From positions 4,169,001 to 4,233,000 of the forward strand of contig JACGWO010000006.1 in NCBI GenBank assembly GCA_034509735.1: a stretch of DNA of 64,000 nt. The letters run 5' to 3'. The notes beneath the pieces are model-generated. The model was given only the letters and a program-made list of their open reading frames with translations, was not told where the DNA came from and searched no databases. Positions 12,500 to 25,200 of the stretch are shown piece by piece. Position numbers and translations under genes: made by a program. Position 1 is the first letter of the stretch. Each line of letters starts with the position of its first letter. This stretch comes from Sesamum alatum (Eukaryota; Streptophyta; Magnoliopsida; Lamiales; Pedaliaceae).

Positions 12500-15400
12500 T
12501 CATGGCTTCCAAGGAGCTGGTGGAGGTGGTGGCGTAGGGAACATGGGCGGCACAGCTGAGAAGATTGTGTTCTTGTCGATCATCATGCTTGTGTCGCCAG
12601 ATAGAGCAACAAGAGCAGCAACAAGCCCAGCGTTGCCAGCAAGAGTCGGCTCTGTGTAGTTGTAGTTTGTACGCACGTCATGGAAACCATCGTGCCTGTC
12701 AGGGCCAGCAACCATGGCTCCAACAATAGTGTTGGGATTTGCCTTCGATGTGTCCCTCCACTTCCATCCTCCCTTGCAGTTATACTTGACCTTGTTCTTA
12801 GGAATCGATGCACCTCGATGGTGGACACGCTTTGGGTAGTGATTGCCAAAACCGACGACGTAACTCATCTTTCTAGGATTTTTACCGAGGATGTAATTCA
12901 TCTGGGAGGTGAACCATGATACAAGTTACAAACTTAAAAGTAAATAAATGCCTATATCTGCTTGCATTATTCAGAGAATATAGCATGCCAGGTACCTGAG
13001 TCTGTGCAAATTCACGGAGGACATCGGCCGAGTAGAAATGGGGCCCACAGTACCACCCAGGTGTATCAGCGGCTTTCATGTAGTCGCTAAACAGCGTAGC
13101 CAGGAAAGCTGCATTAACCACATACTGAAGAGGCTGAGGTGCTCCGTGGTTCAACTGGATCATGCCTCCTGTCCAAGTTGCCGGAAACATTTTGTTAACG
13201 GAGAGTGAAATATTTGTTCTCCAAACATTGCACAATAGCAAAAATAGATTACCTCTTGTTCGGTTAAATGATGTATAGTACGGTAGGAACGAGCACATGA
13301 ATATGCTGGTCTGGTTGTGAAATGTAGTCAAAATTTCTTCGTACGGATAGCCAGGACTGAGGAATAATCTTAGACGACTCAGGAGCACCTACATAGAGAA
13401 TAAATCATTTACCAACAATCAGGAAAAGCTCTTTGCCCCATTTTGAAACTAGACTATTGCACATCTTTTAACAAAATTTCCCAAGTCTAGATTACATTAT
13501 CTTAGCTACTTTATTAGAACGGCAAAATGGCAAATGTACAATTCACCACTCTATCTATTTCGAGATGCAAAAGCTGAAAATGTGAGAATATTCATTTTGA
13601 GAAGACAATCCATATAAGGGAAACAGAGAAACATTTCATGAAAGCGAATCCATATAAAAAAAAAGGCTGTGTATTTAGACAGGCTTATAAGTGATCATAC
13701 GTAAAATCTCAAGTCACGCACCATAGAAAAACAAACACAAACATCTTTATTCGACTTACTTGAGCTCCAGCAAGCTTGTTGTCCCAGCTTAGTACACCGT
13801 AGTAAGGGCCTCCCCAGAAAGCACCGGCATGTTTGGCAAGACCAGGAGTTGTAGCCAGCTGAAGGTAGCTAGAGTTCCCCGTGGCATAATAAAGCCAAGT
13901 TGCACCCCACACAAACTCGTCCCAATAACTCGTGGAATTATAGAAAATTGCCGCCTCATTACCCGAACTGTATCTGCCACGCTGATCCCTAGAAAATTTA
14001 AAGAGAGTCTTGGCACCATGGACAAGCTTTTGTGAGTAGGCCTTGTTGTCCTTGAAAACAATCGATGCAGAAGCCAAAGCAGCGGCCATCTCTGCAGCAA
14101 GATCCGAACAACTATGACATTCAGTGACAGGTCTATCATAATCAATGTCCTCCGGCCGCATCCAACAGTAGTGGTCATTGGGGTCCCCTCCTGTTGTATC
14201 CCCTTGCCCAACCTGCCAGGAGGAAATTACGGATCCATTAATACTCATGTATGGCACGTGGCCACAGAACCAGACCAAGATATGTAAACTTAAGGCTGTG
14301 AAAAATGATCTTAAGAAAGTAAATTAGCAAGCATGAACACGTAATAACAGGAGCTGTCTAGTGGAAGCAAGCTGTCAGATGCCAAGTGAAAAGATGAATG
14401 TCTCTGTGTCTACGAATAAACTGAGAGACAATACATTAACAATCTAGAAGAAATTATAACAGAGATGTAGAACAAGATATGATCTGCTAAACACTCACAA
14501 ATCTGAATACACGGTTAGATCTGGACTGTCTATGTATTTGAATATTACCAACGAGTCTGAGTATTTACCTGGGCCACAATTCGATCTATGGTATCAGCAG
14601 TGGAGTTGAACGTCTTGAGGAAGTAATCAGTGCCCCACTTGATAATATCTTTGACGTGGTTAAGCTCTCCAGCTGCTTCATACTTTGCACTGTATTCTAT
14701 AACGCTCCAGCTCAACATAGTCATGGCAAAAGATTGTGGAAAATTGAACTTGATTGCATCACCGGCATCGTAATAGCCACCACTCAGATCTTTAAACAGA
14801 GTTGAAGAATCAGACTTTCCGTCATTTACACATGAGTTTCCCCTCCATGAGACGTTATTATGTTTTGGTAGTTTTCCAGCTGTTAATGGACATTGAGCAT
14901 TAGACAAAGTGCAGCATCCATCTAAAGAGCTTAGACAAATAATCTAAACAACTGCAGGCGACTTGACGAATATCACATCATCCATGTAAACTCTCCGAAT
15001 TTCATTTCGGGCGATGCAAAAGCCAAGTAAAATCCAGAAAGAGGCTTCCTCCGGATCCAATACAAAATACGGTGCACGTAAACATTCTTCTACACATAGC
15101 CTATCTTGATGTAACATATAATAAAAAGAACATGATAATTTTCAGAAATTCAACTCTTTGTCCTAATTGGCTAATTCAGCATCAAAGAATAATATGGTAT
15201 CCAACATCGTTTGCAGGCTCGTCAACACCGACAAATCCATACTCATACAAGCATTTTCTTGAAGCTAATATTTCCTTCTATTCTTACCATATCTGTAATT
15301 TTCTATATTAGTAATCTAATGGATAAGAAAATTACCAAAAAAAACAAATCCCAGTTATGATCTGTACCACATCTACATTAATTGAAACATATCAAATTTC

Positions 15401-15914
15401 TCATCTAAATCCACTCACACCACTTTATACCCTAATTCATCAGATCCGATATTGCTCCAAAACATAGTAATCATGAGATGCCGAAGAAAAAACGAGATAG
15501 TACAATTCAAGAATGTGTATTAGTAGAATTATACATACAGCGCTGCGCATTGAAGAACATCAGGGCCTTGTTCAGCGCCAGAGTATAATTATCCGGCGGC
15601 GGCGGGCGGTGGTGGTGGCGCGGCACCGTCTTAACGATCAATGTAACAAACCCCGCCAAGAACCCGGCAGCCAGAATAGTCCCCACAGTCCAGACAAAGA
15701 TCTTCTTGCTGACAATAATGCAGCCCAGATCCACATACTTCTTCTTCTTCTGCTCCCCGGGGCCGAGCAGCCAGCTCTGCTGTGTCTCGTCCAGCGGCCG
15801 AGACAGCGCCGCCTTGTCGTAGTCCTGCAAGTTCCTGCTCCTGTCGTCGTCGGTGGCGGAGTCCGCCGCGATCTCCAGCGACCCTCCCCACGGATCTCTA
15901 CCATACATACTCAT
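12500..15914 (-). CDS. KOR1: KORRIGAN-type membrane-anchored endo-1,4-beta-glucanase (GH9, subclass A), 6 exons, 617 aa
   Basis: Known role of the family: type II membrane endoglucanase of the Golgi and plasma membrane, associated with cellulose synthase and needed for cellulose deposition and cytokinesis. Exons (minus): 15914-15536, 14879-14569, 14212-13760, 13388-13253, 13168-12996, 12901-12500; the sum is 618 codons including the TGA. The N-terminal cytoplasmic tail (about residues 1-72) is highly conserved ([34 protein letters not shown] with a di-leucine sorting motif, then [10 protein letters not shown]). One transmembrane helix follows at about 73-95, then a basic, proline-rich stem. 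Catalytic features of GH9 are present: [13 protein letters not shown] (Asp base/nucleophile region), VHHRGASIP (His) and [12 protein letters not shown] (Glu acid). Several N-x-S/T sites are seen. The C-terminus is [12 protein letters not shown], typical of KOR. An alternative start two codons downstream would give 615 aa. Confidence 0.96.
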
Positions 15915-16080
15915 CTTGATTCAAGATTCTTGTTCGGTGAGTTCATGCACCGAAAGATTGAAATTTGAGGAAATGGGTGTGGAACTTTGGTGGACTATAG
16001 AGACTGTGGAGCTACACTGGCAATAATGGATTTGGTGGGCTGTGATGTCGCTGTATTTAGTGCATTTGTGTGTATGTGTG

Positions 16081-16090
16081 TAATATATAA
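16081..16090 (-). promoter_or_regulatory. Candidate TATA box of the KORRIGAN gene
   Basis: The minus-strand sequence TTATATATTA lies about 170 bp upstream of the KOR start codon, a fitting place for a TATA box with a leader of roughly 130-140 nt. The transposon-like element at 16157-16552 begins only about 65 bp further upstream. Confidence 0.4.
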
Positions 16091-16156
16091 GGCAAATTGC
16101 AATCTACCGGCATGTGATGCAAGAAATATATAAACGGCCCCCTTATTAAAAAAATA

Positions 16157-16552
16157 GGGTGAATTACAGTCCAATCAACTGAATTTTAGCATAATTACGA
16201 ATATTTGTTGTTGTTTTAAAAATTATAAATACATCTATGAGATTTGTAATGTTTAACTAATAGTCTGAAATGGTTCATTGTGTACTTGATTTTTTTTTTA
16301 AATTATTGAAAAAATCAGCCAAGACAAATTACATTATTGTTCATCTATATAAAAAACGTAAAATTCCTATCCCTACGCACGTTTGTCCAAAAAAATTTAC
16401 AAATATTCAATTTGAATAAGGGCATTTTGATCAATTCACCCATTGAATTGGATGGAAATAGGTTATTTGTTAGACAAATTTGTGATTTTTGAAACAACGA
16501 GATAGTATCTGTAATTATGTCAAACCTCATGAGAAGTCATCGTAATTCACCC
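16157..16552. mobile_element. MITE of the GGGTRAATTACA family (long form) at the KORRIGAN promoter
   Basis: A 396-bp element, GGGTGAATTACAG to CGTAATTCACCC, with flanks AAAAAAATA / TATAAAATA (7 of 9). The interior carries the CCTACGCA and Lys-rich-looking A tracts shared with the 46483 and 19527 copies. It ends about 65 bp from the candidate KOR TATA box. Confidence 0.75.
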
Positions 16553-16698
16553 TATAAAATATTATCATTTTACCTCTCTTAATTTTTAAAAAATGTACAA
16601 AATGCCCTCTTCACGTAGGTGACGTCCATCACGTATCTTGGATGTGATTTTGTTTAATTTTTAACATAAATACAAAAAATGAGAGGAGGGAGGAAGAT

Positions 16699-17207
16699 GG
16701 CTTATTTATATTTTTATTATAAAAAAAAAAATTACACGTGAAATCGATAAACGTTACAAAAATATAGTGGGTCGTCAGCCCAGCTGGCGACCCACTATTA
16801 AAAATTAATTTTTTTTTGTTGGGTCGCCAGCCCAGCAGGCGACCCACGTGTCGGCGACCCCTTTTTTTTTAATTCATTTTTTATTATATTTAATTGTTAA
16901 TATATTTAATAAAATTTATTAATTAAATTTTATTTTATTATTTCAAGTTAATTATGATTATTCATTAAAAAATAAATAAATGATCTGGAAGGTGATTAGC
17001 TTGAAATAATCATAATTAGCTTGAATAATAAAATAAAATTTAATTAGTAAATTTCATTAAATATATTAACAATTAAATTTAATAAAAAATAAATTAAAAA
17101 AAAAAGGGGGTCGCCTGCTGGGCTGGCGACCCACTATATTTTTGCAACGTTTACCGATTTCACGATATATGTGTAATTCTTTTTTATAATAAAAATATAA
17201 ATAAGTC
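16699..17207. mobile_element. Fold-back element with GC-rich palindromes (GGGTCGCC...GGCGACCC)
   Basis: A 509-bp element from GGCTTATTTATATT to AATATAAATAAGTC with long inverted arms. Flanking direct repeats: GGAGGAAGAT (10 bp, perfect) at 16689-16698 and 17208-17217. Each arm carries GC-rich hairpins built on GGGTCGCCAGCCCAGC/GGCGACCC, at about 16769-16797, 16819-16846 and 17107-17134. The hairpins contrast sharply with the AT-rich rest. No coding capacity. Confidence 0.8.
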
Positions 17208-18433
17208 GGAGGAAGATGGCAATTCTTTTTTTCTTTCATAATTGTATTTTTCTATTTTTTATAAATTTTAAATACGAAAATAAATTTCAACTCCTGATTT
17301 GGAGAGACAATGTATTGGTCATAGATTTAAGTAATATTTGATCTAGACCGTAGATTACTAAATATAAAATACAAATTATTAATTTATATTATATAAGACC
17401 CAATGATTTGAAATAAAGAAAAAAATAATAAAAGAGGAAAATTTGCAGGTGCATGACACCACTCGGTATTTTGCATATGTTGTAGAAATTGAGGGAGCTA
17501 AATTGTTGTTTATTTTTCATAAGGGGACTATTTAATCATTTTTAATATCACATATTGGTGTATTGCAATTTATGCTATGTTTATATATATATATATATTT
17601 GCGTCTGTGTGATATTTGTTAGTGTGGAGCAATCAACCTACACTTGGATCAGAGGAAAGATTTAAAAAAATATTTCAGATGATTATATATTAGAAAAGGT
17701 TTAAAATTCATTAATATCTTACAAAAACAATCCAAAAAAATGTTAAAATATTTGAATTTTTTTTATAGCATGGGATTATTGAGACTATTTCTTACAATAA
17801 TGATTGTTATTAGAGATTACAAATTTTTGCCTTTTAAATCTATCAGTTTAAACGCAATATTGAATAATTTGGTCGATGAGGGTGACTAATCCCTACATGA
17901 CATGGATAGCCTATCTAATTAGTAGTATTTTCGATGGGTTTCTTTTTGTTTAATTTTAGTACAAAAAATAGTTTGATTGATTTATTATGATCATTACCAT
18001 AATTTGTAAATTGCTTATAATGTACGTATAAATTTTATTATTACGTTTTCACGTTAATAAAGATAATGTATCATATTATCTTTTGGAATAAAATAACACA
18101 TCACCGTCTCCTGTAAGATACCCCGTGATTGAAAATTCAATATTCCATAGTTGAGACGTTGAATTCAAAACCTATTGAAAGCGTGCGTGAGTAAGTAAGT
18201 GCATGTGAGTGGATTAATAAAAAATAAAAAATATTGTACACTCTGAATTATAGTCGTTTTTGTACCTTATCATATAAACCACACGAGTTTTGCAAGTTAC
18301 CACCTCAAACTTCTTTCCGTTATAATTTTTTACGAAAAATGGTCACATTGAATGCAAATGTGCAACAACGTTCAATATTTCTAAAAAATCACCCATGACT
18401 TTGTTAATATTTTTGTTGTAAGAACATAGTGCG

Positions 18434-18713
18434 TCTATACTAATATAAAAAGAGAAGATTCTCCACTCTTACAAACGGTGGTTAATGACACGATGTACCA
18501 TTTTTTTGAGAAGCCAGACATACAATTCAATCGATAAGATAGCTAACTTATTAAACTTTCAAATTTTACATTAATCGATAAACTAGTTTATTTTATTATT
18601 GTTTTATTAATGTAATGTATTGATTTATATATTTTACTTTTAATTATAATAATATATTTTAATACGCGAAAAAAAAAATTATATGCACACGCAACAACGT
18701 GCCACAAAGGCTA
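18434..18713 (+). mobile_element. Helitron-like non-autonomous element
   Basis: Starts TCTATACTAATATAAAAAG, resembling plant Helitron 5' ends, and ends with a short GC-rich hairpin (GCACACGCAACAACGTGCC) about 10 bp before a terminal CTAG followed by T. The base before the TC is G rather than the usual A. It is 280 bp, with no RepHel gene. Confidence 0.5.
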
Positions 18714-19390
18714 GTTCTTAAAAATGAACGATATTTGGAATTTTGTTGCTAATAATTACACACGTGCACTGCATGAGATCACTGAAAAATTCCACGAAAA
18801 AGTGATTTGATATAGTAATTTGCAAACTTCGTATAATTTGTATGATAAACTAAAAATAAATAAATTGGGAAAGTATAAAAACGACTAAATTCAGAGGATA
18901 AAAATATCCCCCGCAACCAAAAAAAAAAAAAAAAGGCACATCTTTTTACTATTGACCTAAAATTTAAAAAATATTTTGATTTTTATTTACTGTTTCGTTC
19001 AAAATTTATTCATTAACCCTCTTGTATTAGTTAGCGAGACGGATTTCAATCATTACATTATTACTTTAAACATACAAGAAACAAAAAGGAAAAAGGAAAA
19101 AGGAAAGGAGAAAATATGTGAGGAGCGGCACAAGTCCACCGACGATGAGGCCAAATCGCATGAGCCCCTTATACTTAAAAAAGAAGAAGTGATAAATACA
19201 ATTATTTTTAATTTAATTTGACAAGTAAAGGAAACTAAAATAAAATAAACTCCAAATATATTAGGATTACGAAAATAAAAAGAGTTCGATAAATAAGTGA
19301 AACTATAATTAGACAAAAGCTTCACAAAAGAACGATTTTGGTATCTTAAAAATCCCTTTAATTTTTTTTACGAAAAGAAATTTTCAATAA

Positions 19391-19526
19391 GGGTAAAATG
19401 GACCTTTTGAACTTAAATATAAAAGGAGTTAGAATGTCAGGTTTTTTTTTTTTATTTAAGGTTTTAATACTTTAGGGGGTAATTGATGTGGAGTGAATAC
19501 TTCAGAGGTGATAAGTGTATTTTACC
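19391..19526. mobile_element. Small fold-back element
   Basis: GGGTAAAATGGACCTTTTGAAC at the left is mirrored by ATAAGTGTATTTTACC at the right, about 136 bp apart. No target duplication was found; it lies directly beside the degenerate copy at 19527. Confidence 0.4.
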
Positions 19527-19906
19527 AAAAAAAATATTATAAATACCCTCGTTTAAAAAATTATAGATATAATAACACATTTTCATCCAATTTTATGGGT
19601 TAACTGACCAAAATGCCCTTATACAAATTGAATATTTTTATTTAATACTTAATTTTTTAAAAACTACAATGCGTAGGGAAATGTTTCTGAATTTTTTTAT
19701 ATGGATTAGCAATAATGCAATTTGCATAGACTAATTTTTCTACAATTTAAAAAAAAACCAAAGGCAAAATGGTTGATTTCAGGCATTTGGTTAAAAATTA
19801 CAAAACCTCATAGGGTATTTGTAATTTTTCAAAACAATCGGGAGGGGGGGGGGGGGGGGGATTTGCTATCAAGCCAAACCCCAGGAAAGGTGGCTATAAT
19901 TTACCC
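19527..19906. mobile_element. Left-degenerate MITE of the GGGTRAATTACA family
   Basis: The right end CTATAATTTACCC and the interior AATACCCTC, ATGCGTAGGGAAATG and GGTATTTGTAATTTTTCAAA match the long-form copies. The left terminus is not recognisable. A 17-G tract (19844-19860) interrupts the right part. Confidence 0.6.
19844..19860 (+). repeat. 17-G homopolymer inside a MITE remnant
   Basis: Run of 17 G (preceded by GGGA) in the degenerate MITE at 19527-19906. Confidence 0.95.
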
Positions 19907-20869
19907 TAAAATTTAGCTCACTTGTCCCTTTTTATTAATCGCGCCAACACCGTTAATCTTTTTATCAGGTGCCTTAATGTCCATATTTATTGTATCTTAT
20001 TTTTATTTTAATAATTGTTGGATAAATTTTTAATATATACAAGTCATACGATCTAATCAATTTATCTCAATCGTTATATTTTAAATTTACCAAAGTTCAA
20101 ATACATAAATTTAACAATTTTTGAATTTATATTACATGTATAGTTATAAATTATAAAAAAATAAATTTAATAAAATTAACCCCCACCCGTCCCTCCTCCC
20201 ACCCCTAATCCCTCCCTTGTGCCCCACCGCCAACCGCAGAAGGCGGTGACGGCAACGTCACCCCGAAGTCTAAGGCAATTGTCCTTACCAAAAGCATACC
20301 CATTTTAGGCACCATTGCCATATTTGTGCTGGGCGACCGTGGTCGCACCCGATCTAGTATGAATGGGGTGACGTGTTTTTTTTTTTTATATATAAATATT
20401 AAGATTATTTTTTCTAAATTGAAAATAATTAAAAGAAAGTACTAAGTTTTCAGTTTTATCTGGTAATTTAAATTTAAATATTACCAGCATTAAACAATAT
20501 AATTTATTAAATAATCTAAACTAAAAAAAATAATTTAAATTATCTAATATATATAATTGATTGAATTTGTTCGTGGTTCTTTATACACACAAAAGAGAGC
20601 ATCATATAAAATCAATAAACAACAACAAAAGTGTCCAAAAACATAAAAAATCATGTCGCATTGCATTAAGGGTGCGTGTACACTAACTTCCATTAGTTCT
20701 TAACAAAATATACGCTCTGTTTGATTTCATTTTCCAGCCATTTTTGAGACGGTGAGAAAACAAAACCAAACATAACATTATTCAAAACACCTTTATTAGG
20801 TGTTTTGGACCGTTCTCCTATGTATACCTATATTTACCTACAAACAAACAAATATTATTATATACACAT

Positions 20870-21215
20870 ATACATTATAAAAATATATAAAAGAGACATG
20901 ATTTGACAATAAACAATATTTTTTGTCTCCCAATAAACAACACAATACATAAAAAAAATTCAAATATTACTATATTCATATATACATATATAAAAATATA
21001 TAAAAGAGACATGATTTGACAATGAACAGTATTTTTTGTCTCCAAATATACAACAAAATACATACAATATATTTTTTTTCACTATTTAAAATTAACTCCA
21101 AAAATAAATCCAAACATACATAATATCTCTAACACACACTTATTTATCTTTATTTTTCTCTCTCTATCTCCACAAAACAAAACAAATCATTCCAAAAATA
21201 AAACCAAACACAAGG
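20870..21215. repeat. Dispersed repeat with internal duplication, also at 4150-4395
   Basis: ATATATAAAAGAGACATGAT followed by TTGACAATRAACARTATTTT occurs twice here (about 20883 and 20998). The following text (AACTCCAAAAATAAATCCAAA, TTTATTTTTCTCTCTCTAT) is shared with 4150-4395. The left flank at 20712 (CTCTGTTTGATTTCATTTT) is inverted against the right (AAAATAAAACCAAACACAAG), so it may be a hAT-like MITE of about 500 bp. Confidence 0.5.
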
Positions 21216-22212
21216 ATAAGTTTTCAACTATCTCGGAAAAATATGGGAGTGTATTCATAAAAAAGTGAACGGTAGTTTTTGTTATGAAAAAATACACATG
21301 TGATTATTTTTGGATTAAAAAATCCACCAAAAAGTTATTTTAGATGGTATCTTGCAAAAGTTAGTAGACAAACTAAAATAAAAAATAAAATAAAATAAAA
21401 TGATAAAGTATAAAAATTTGAAGTATTTGAAAACAAAAGCGAAAAAAAAGAATTGAAGTTAGAGTATGTCGAAAAATAATTTAATACTATCTATTTTGCT
21501 ATAAGCGGTACAAGTTGGTATATCTTCTCATTTTGACTTAAATTAATTTAAAATAAGCAGTTCAAAAATATAAAGTGTAAAATAAAAATATTATTTTTTA
21601 ATAATAAGCTAATAAAACACTTAAAACAAGCGTTTACAAACACCCCTTAATACATTTACTTAACATTGTGGTTGGACTAATAAATTTAAAATTAGTGATT
21701 TCAAACTTGTGATAACAAATAGTTTAGATTTATTTGGATTATTTTATATTATAGAGGATTTCAAATATTGTAACCTCATTTTGAACTGCGTTCCTGAAAA
21801 ATATTGCTGAGTTTTATTTATTTTTTTAATATGAAGATATTTAAAATAATGTTTTTAAAATTTTCCATCAAATTCAAAAACTGAAATCCAAATATGGCCT
21901 AAATAATTTTCTGAAAATACTTTTAGAAGTTTTTTTTTGCACAAAATGAGGGGCCAAAAAATATTAAAAAAAAAAAATAAAATCAAATATAGTTAAATCT
22001 TTTAACCCTACATCCAAACAGGCCCTAATAATTTTCAAGAAAGAAAACCCCACTAATTCTCCCTCCCAAATTCACCCTAAACCCCTACTTCTCCCAGCCC
22101 CCTTTCCCTCTCTACGCACAGCCCATCTTTCTCGATCTCCGGTGGATTTTCATTCGCCTGTTTTCATCCCTGAGGTTGCACAATTGGCAGCAGCGTCACG
22201 CCGGAGGCGGCA

Positions 22213-25200
22213 ATGGACACCACTGGTGGGTGGCGCATGGCGGGGATGGAGGTGCCGCTACTCAGCACCGACTCCATTGAGTGGCGTCAACTGTCAGTCC
22301 CCTCCTCTTCCTCTACTTCTACGGCCGACCCTACGAACCACCCACTTTCCAAGGACTTCGCCTCTTGCTGCGCCATTGGAAATCCCCCTTCTTATTTCAT
22401 CTGGTAATTAAACCCCCTAATGTTATTCTGTATTTGCCTGCGGCTTGCGCTGGCTAATTTATGCAGTACTTTCTAAGCTCGAGCATGTTATTCCGTTTTT
22501 GGTTGGAATTTTGAGTTGCTAATGGACTTTGCGATGAAGTAACAGACTCTCATTTGCACACGATATAATTCGAGCCAATTACAAGCCTTGTTTTGGTCTT
22601 ATGACGATTGACTGCATGTTTTGTTCTTTCACTTCATTCTATTGAGTTATCTCCAAAACTAAAAAACAAAAATCAGTGTTTTTTGGAATTTTCCCCACTT
22701 CATCTCACTTAGTTTCGGCTTTTTCTATATTTACTACTCATTTCTGGTCTAATCACTTTTGCTAGCTGGTGCATAAAGCTACTCTAGCTGAATGTGCTTG
22801 GACCAGCCTAGCCGGTGTTCCATGACTTAACGAGTTATCTTTAATTGGTGCAGCATTAGTTTACGAAGTCATATATGCACTTCTTTATCCCGTCTTTTTG
22901 CTTTAGTACAAGTTAATTTTTGCACCTCAGCTAGTCAGACTATTTGTTAGTTGTTTATTTCCAACATTCGCCTCGAAGTGACAACAAAGGTCATATGGCA
23001 AAACAACCTCTACTGAATTTTCCTGTAACAAAAAATTCCGAAGCACTCATTGACTTGATTTAACCGTCTTTGTCCTTTGAGAACCCTGATCCCACAATGA
23101 ATAATTAGGACGAATTACGCTAACATTGTTATCTTGGTATATCATTGGCTCACATGTTTGCCATCATTCTGGGGGTAGATTTACAGTGACTAATTAAACA
23201 CCATGTACTCAGTTCTATTTAGTCAACCATTTAAGATGGTCTTGTAATGCTTCCAGGATGGATATAATTCTCTTTTTAGTCTCATCGGCCAGAAGTATAT
23301 CCATGGAATCTTATTCTCTATGTCATTGATCCAGCATCCATAACTTTACGCATGCACATATGAACAAAAAGCTGATCCTCGATTTAACCTTATGGCTACA
23401 CTTGTTAGGCTGCACTAGCATTTACTACTTTATTGTTTATTCATTCATAAACTGTACCAGTTCTGATTTTACTATCTTTCTATAATGTCCATGATAATTT
23501 ATCTCCAGGAACCTGTAGGAATTTGTGCTACACGCCTCTGAGTAGGCAGTAATTTTCTTAACTGACACGATCTCATTAGTTGATTTCCCATGTGCAAGGA
23601 TTGGTTGATTCTTTGAAATTATTTATCCTGCTTGCCCCAGTCATTATGTCAATCGTTAACTTTGTTCCACAAAGGCATGCACAACGTGCTTGTAACATGT
23701 TTCGAACCTTTTTTATGCTAACATGAATTTTCTGGAATTTGCACCCAGAAAACAAGGAAAAAAAAAAAAAAAACAAAAGGAAGAAAGAAAAGCAATAAGG
23801 TATAATGGTCTTTCAGTTTCTAAACTGAGGTAATTTAGTTTGATGCAATTATTCTCTCAAACTTATTCGAACATGCTCCCTTTGGATGTCTTGTAAGCTC
23901 ATTTACATAAAAACAGTTATTGGACATGATGAAGTTGAAAAACTTTGCTTGTGTTACATAACATCGTCACCGTTACTTTTGTGCCATACAGTCTGCCAAT
24001 ATGCATTTAGTTTCAGGACCAAATATTCATAACTTCTCTTTCTGGAACAATATAAACGAAATAAAAACTGTAAACATGCCTATTTCCTACACATTTTTGT
24101 GCATAAACTTTTCTAAACCAAAACAATATAAAAGCAAGGATAAGAGAGATAAATTAAGGGGTTGCTAAACCAGATACCAAGTACTCTAATTCTGAGATGA
24201 AGGATTCGAAATCCTACTTTTTTTCTGAAAATATGATGGAAGTAAATCTTGTTCAAGAATTTGGTTGGCCAGAATAAGAGTATCATGACTAAGCCTTGCT
24301 AGTGCTTGGAAAGTACGGTTTACAAATTTAAGAACAATATCATTCTCCGGCTTGCAGCTCTTTCTTTTTTTTAACATTATTTTATGCATCAAACTCCATT
24401 TGTAGCAGAATCATTATTGTACTGCAATTAGATTGTTGTCATTTATCTTGACTAGAAACATTTTACCAAGTTACGTATGAGCTCCTGAGGGTATGCAAAT
24501 TTGCGGCATGTCTTAACATTTTCTTTTATGATGCAAATGTTAATAAATGAGGCTGTCAGCTATGACCTCCCTAAAATAAAGTATTTGCTCATCAAAGAAT
24601 TCTCTCTGAAAAAATACTTTTGCCTTGATTTCTTGTCTAAAAGCAGGGAATTTCTCCAATCTCCTTTTTCTTTCTTTTATGATATATAAGAGGCTGATGG
24701 TTCTTCCTATTTATGTGTCCCGTTACCTCCTTCCGCTATGAAAAATATGGAAGTATATTCAGTTAAGATGCTGGATATTTGTGCTAATTTGTCTTATCCT
24801 CTTGTTGCCTCTGGACTTCTATCAATGATGGTATTGATATCTCTCTCCCTGTTGCTGAGATTCTTTATTGGTCTCAGTTTGGGGGATAAGTCCAGAGGCT
24901 TTATCGCCGCGGCACCATCATTTGATTGCTGTGATTTCACCACATTTTTGCAGAAATTTTTCCTTCTGAGTTACATGCGGATGACCTCATGTGACTTTCT
25001 TGCCACAGGAAAACCAGTAATACTAAGTCAAATTTGCTGGAGATTCTAGAACTACGCGGTCATAAAGAAATGTCAAGGATTGGGCTGCGACTCATATTTC
25101 CTGATGCTCTCTTCCCATTTGCTTTCATTTGCAAAGATGAGGTCTGCTTATCTTCAATGACTTTATCCTGGCTGCTTAATTCTTTTTTCTTCTTCATTTT

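Larger units (their letters stand above)
17208..22140. other. Gene-free DNA upstream of NUP160
   Basis: AT-rich intergenic DNA holding the Helitron-like element, MITE remnants and the 20870 repeat. A GC-richer patch at 20180-20380 (C-rich, GGCGACCGTGGTCGCACCC) has no open frame I can identify. The last 120 bp (22040-22212) is C/T-rich and is the likely NUP160 leader. Confidence 0.65.

Noticed and set aside
15513..15968. 151-codon plus-strand frame across KORRIGAN exon 1
   Set aside because: It is the antisense of the GC-rich first exon; the peptide is Arg/Leu-rich low complexity and the minus strand matches KORRIGAN residue for residue.
20875..21063. 62-codon minus-strand frame with repeated peptide
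   Set aside because: The peptide repeat reflects the duplicated non-coding repeat at 20870-21215, not a gene.
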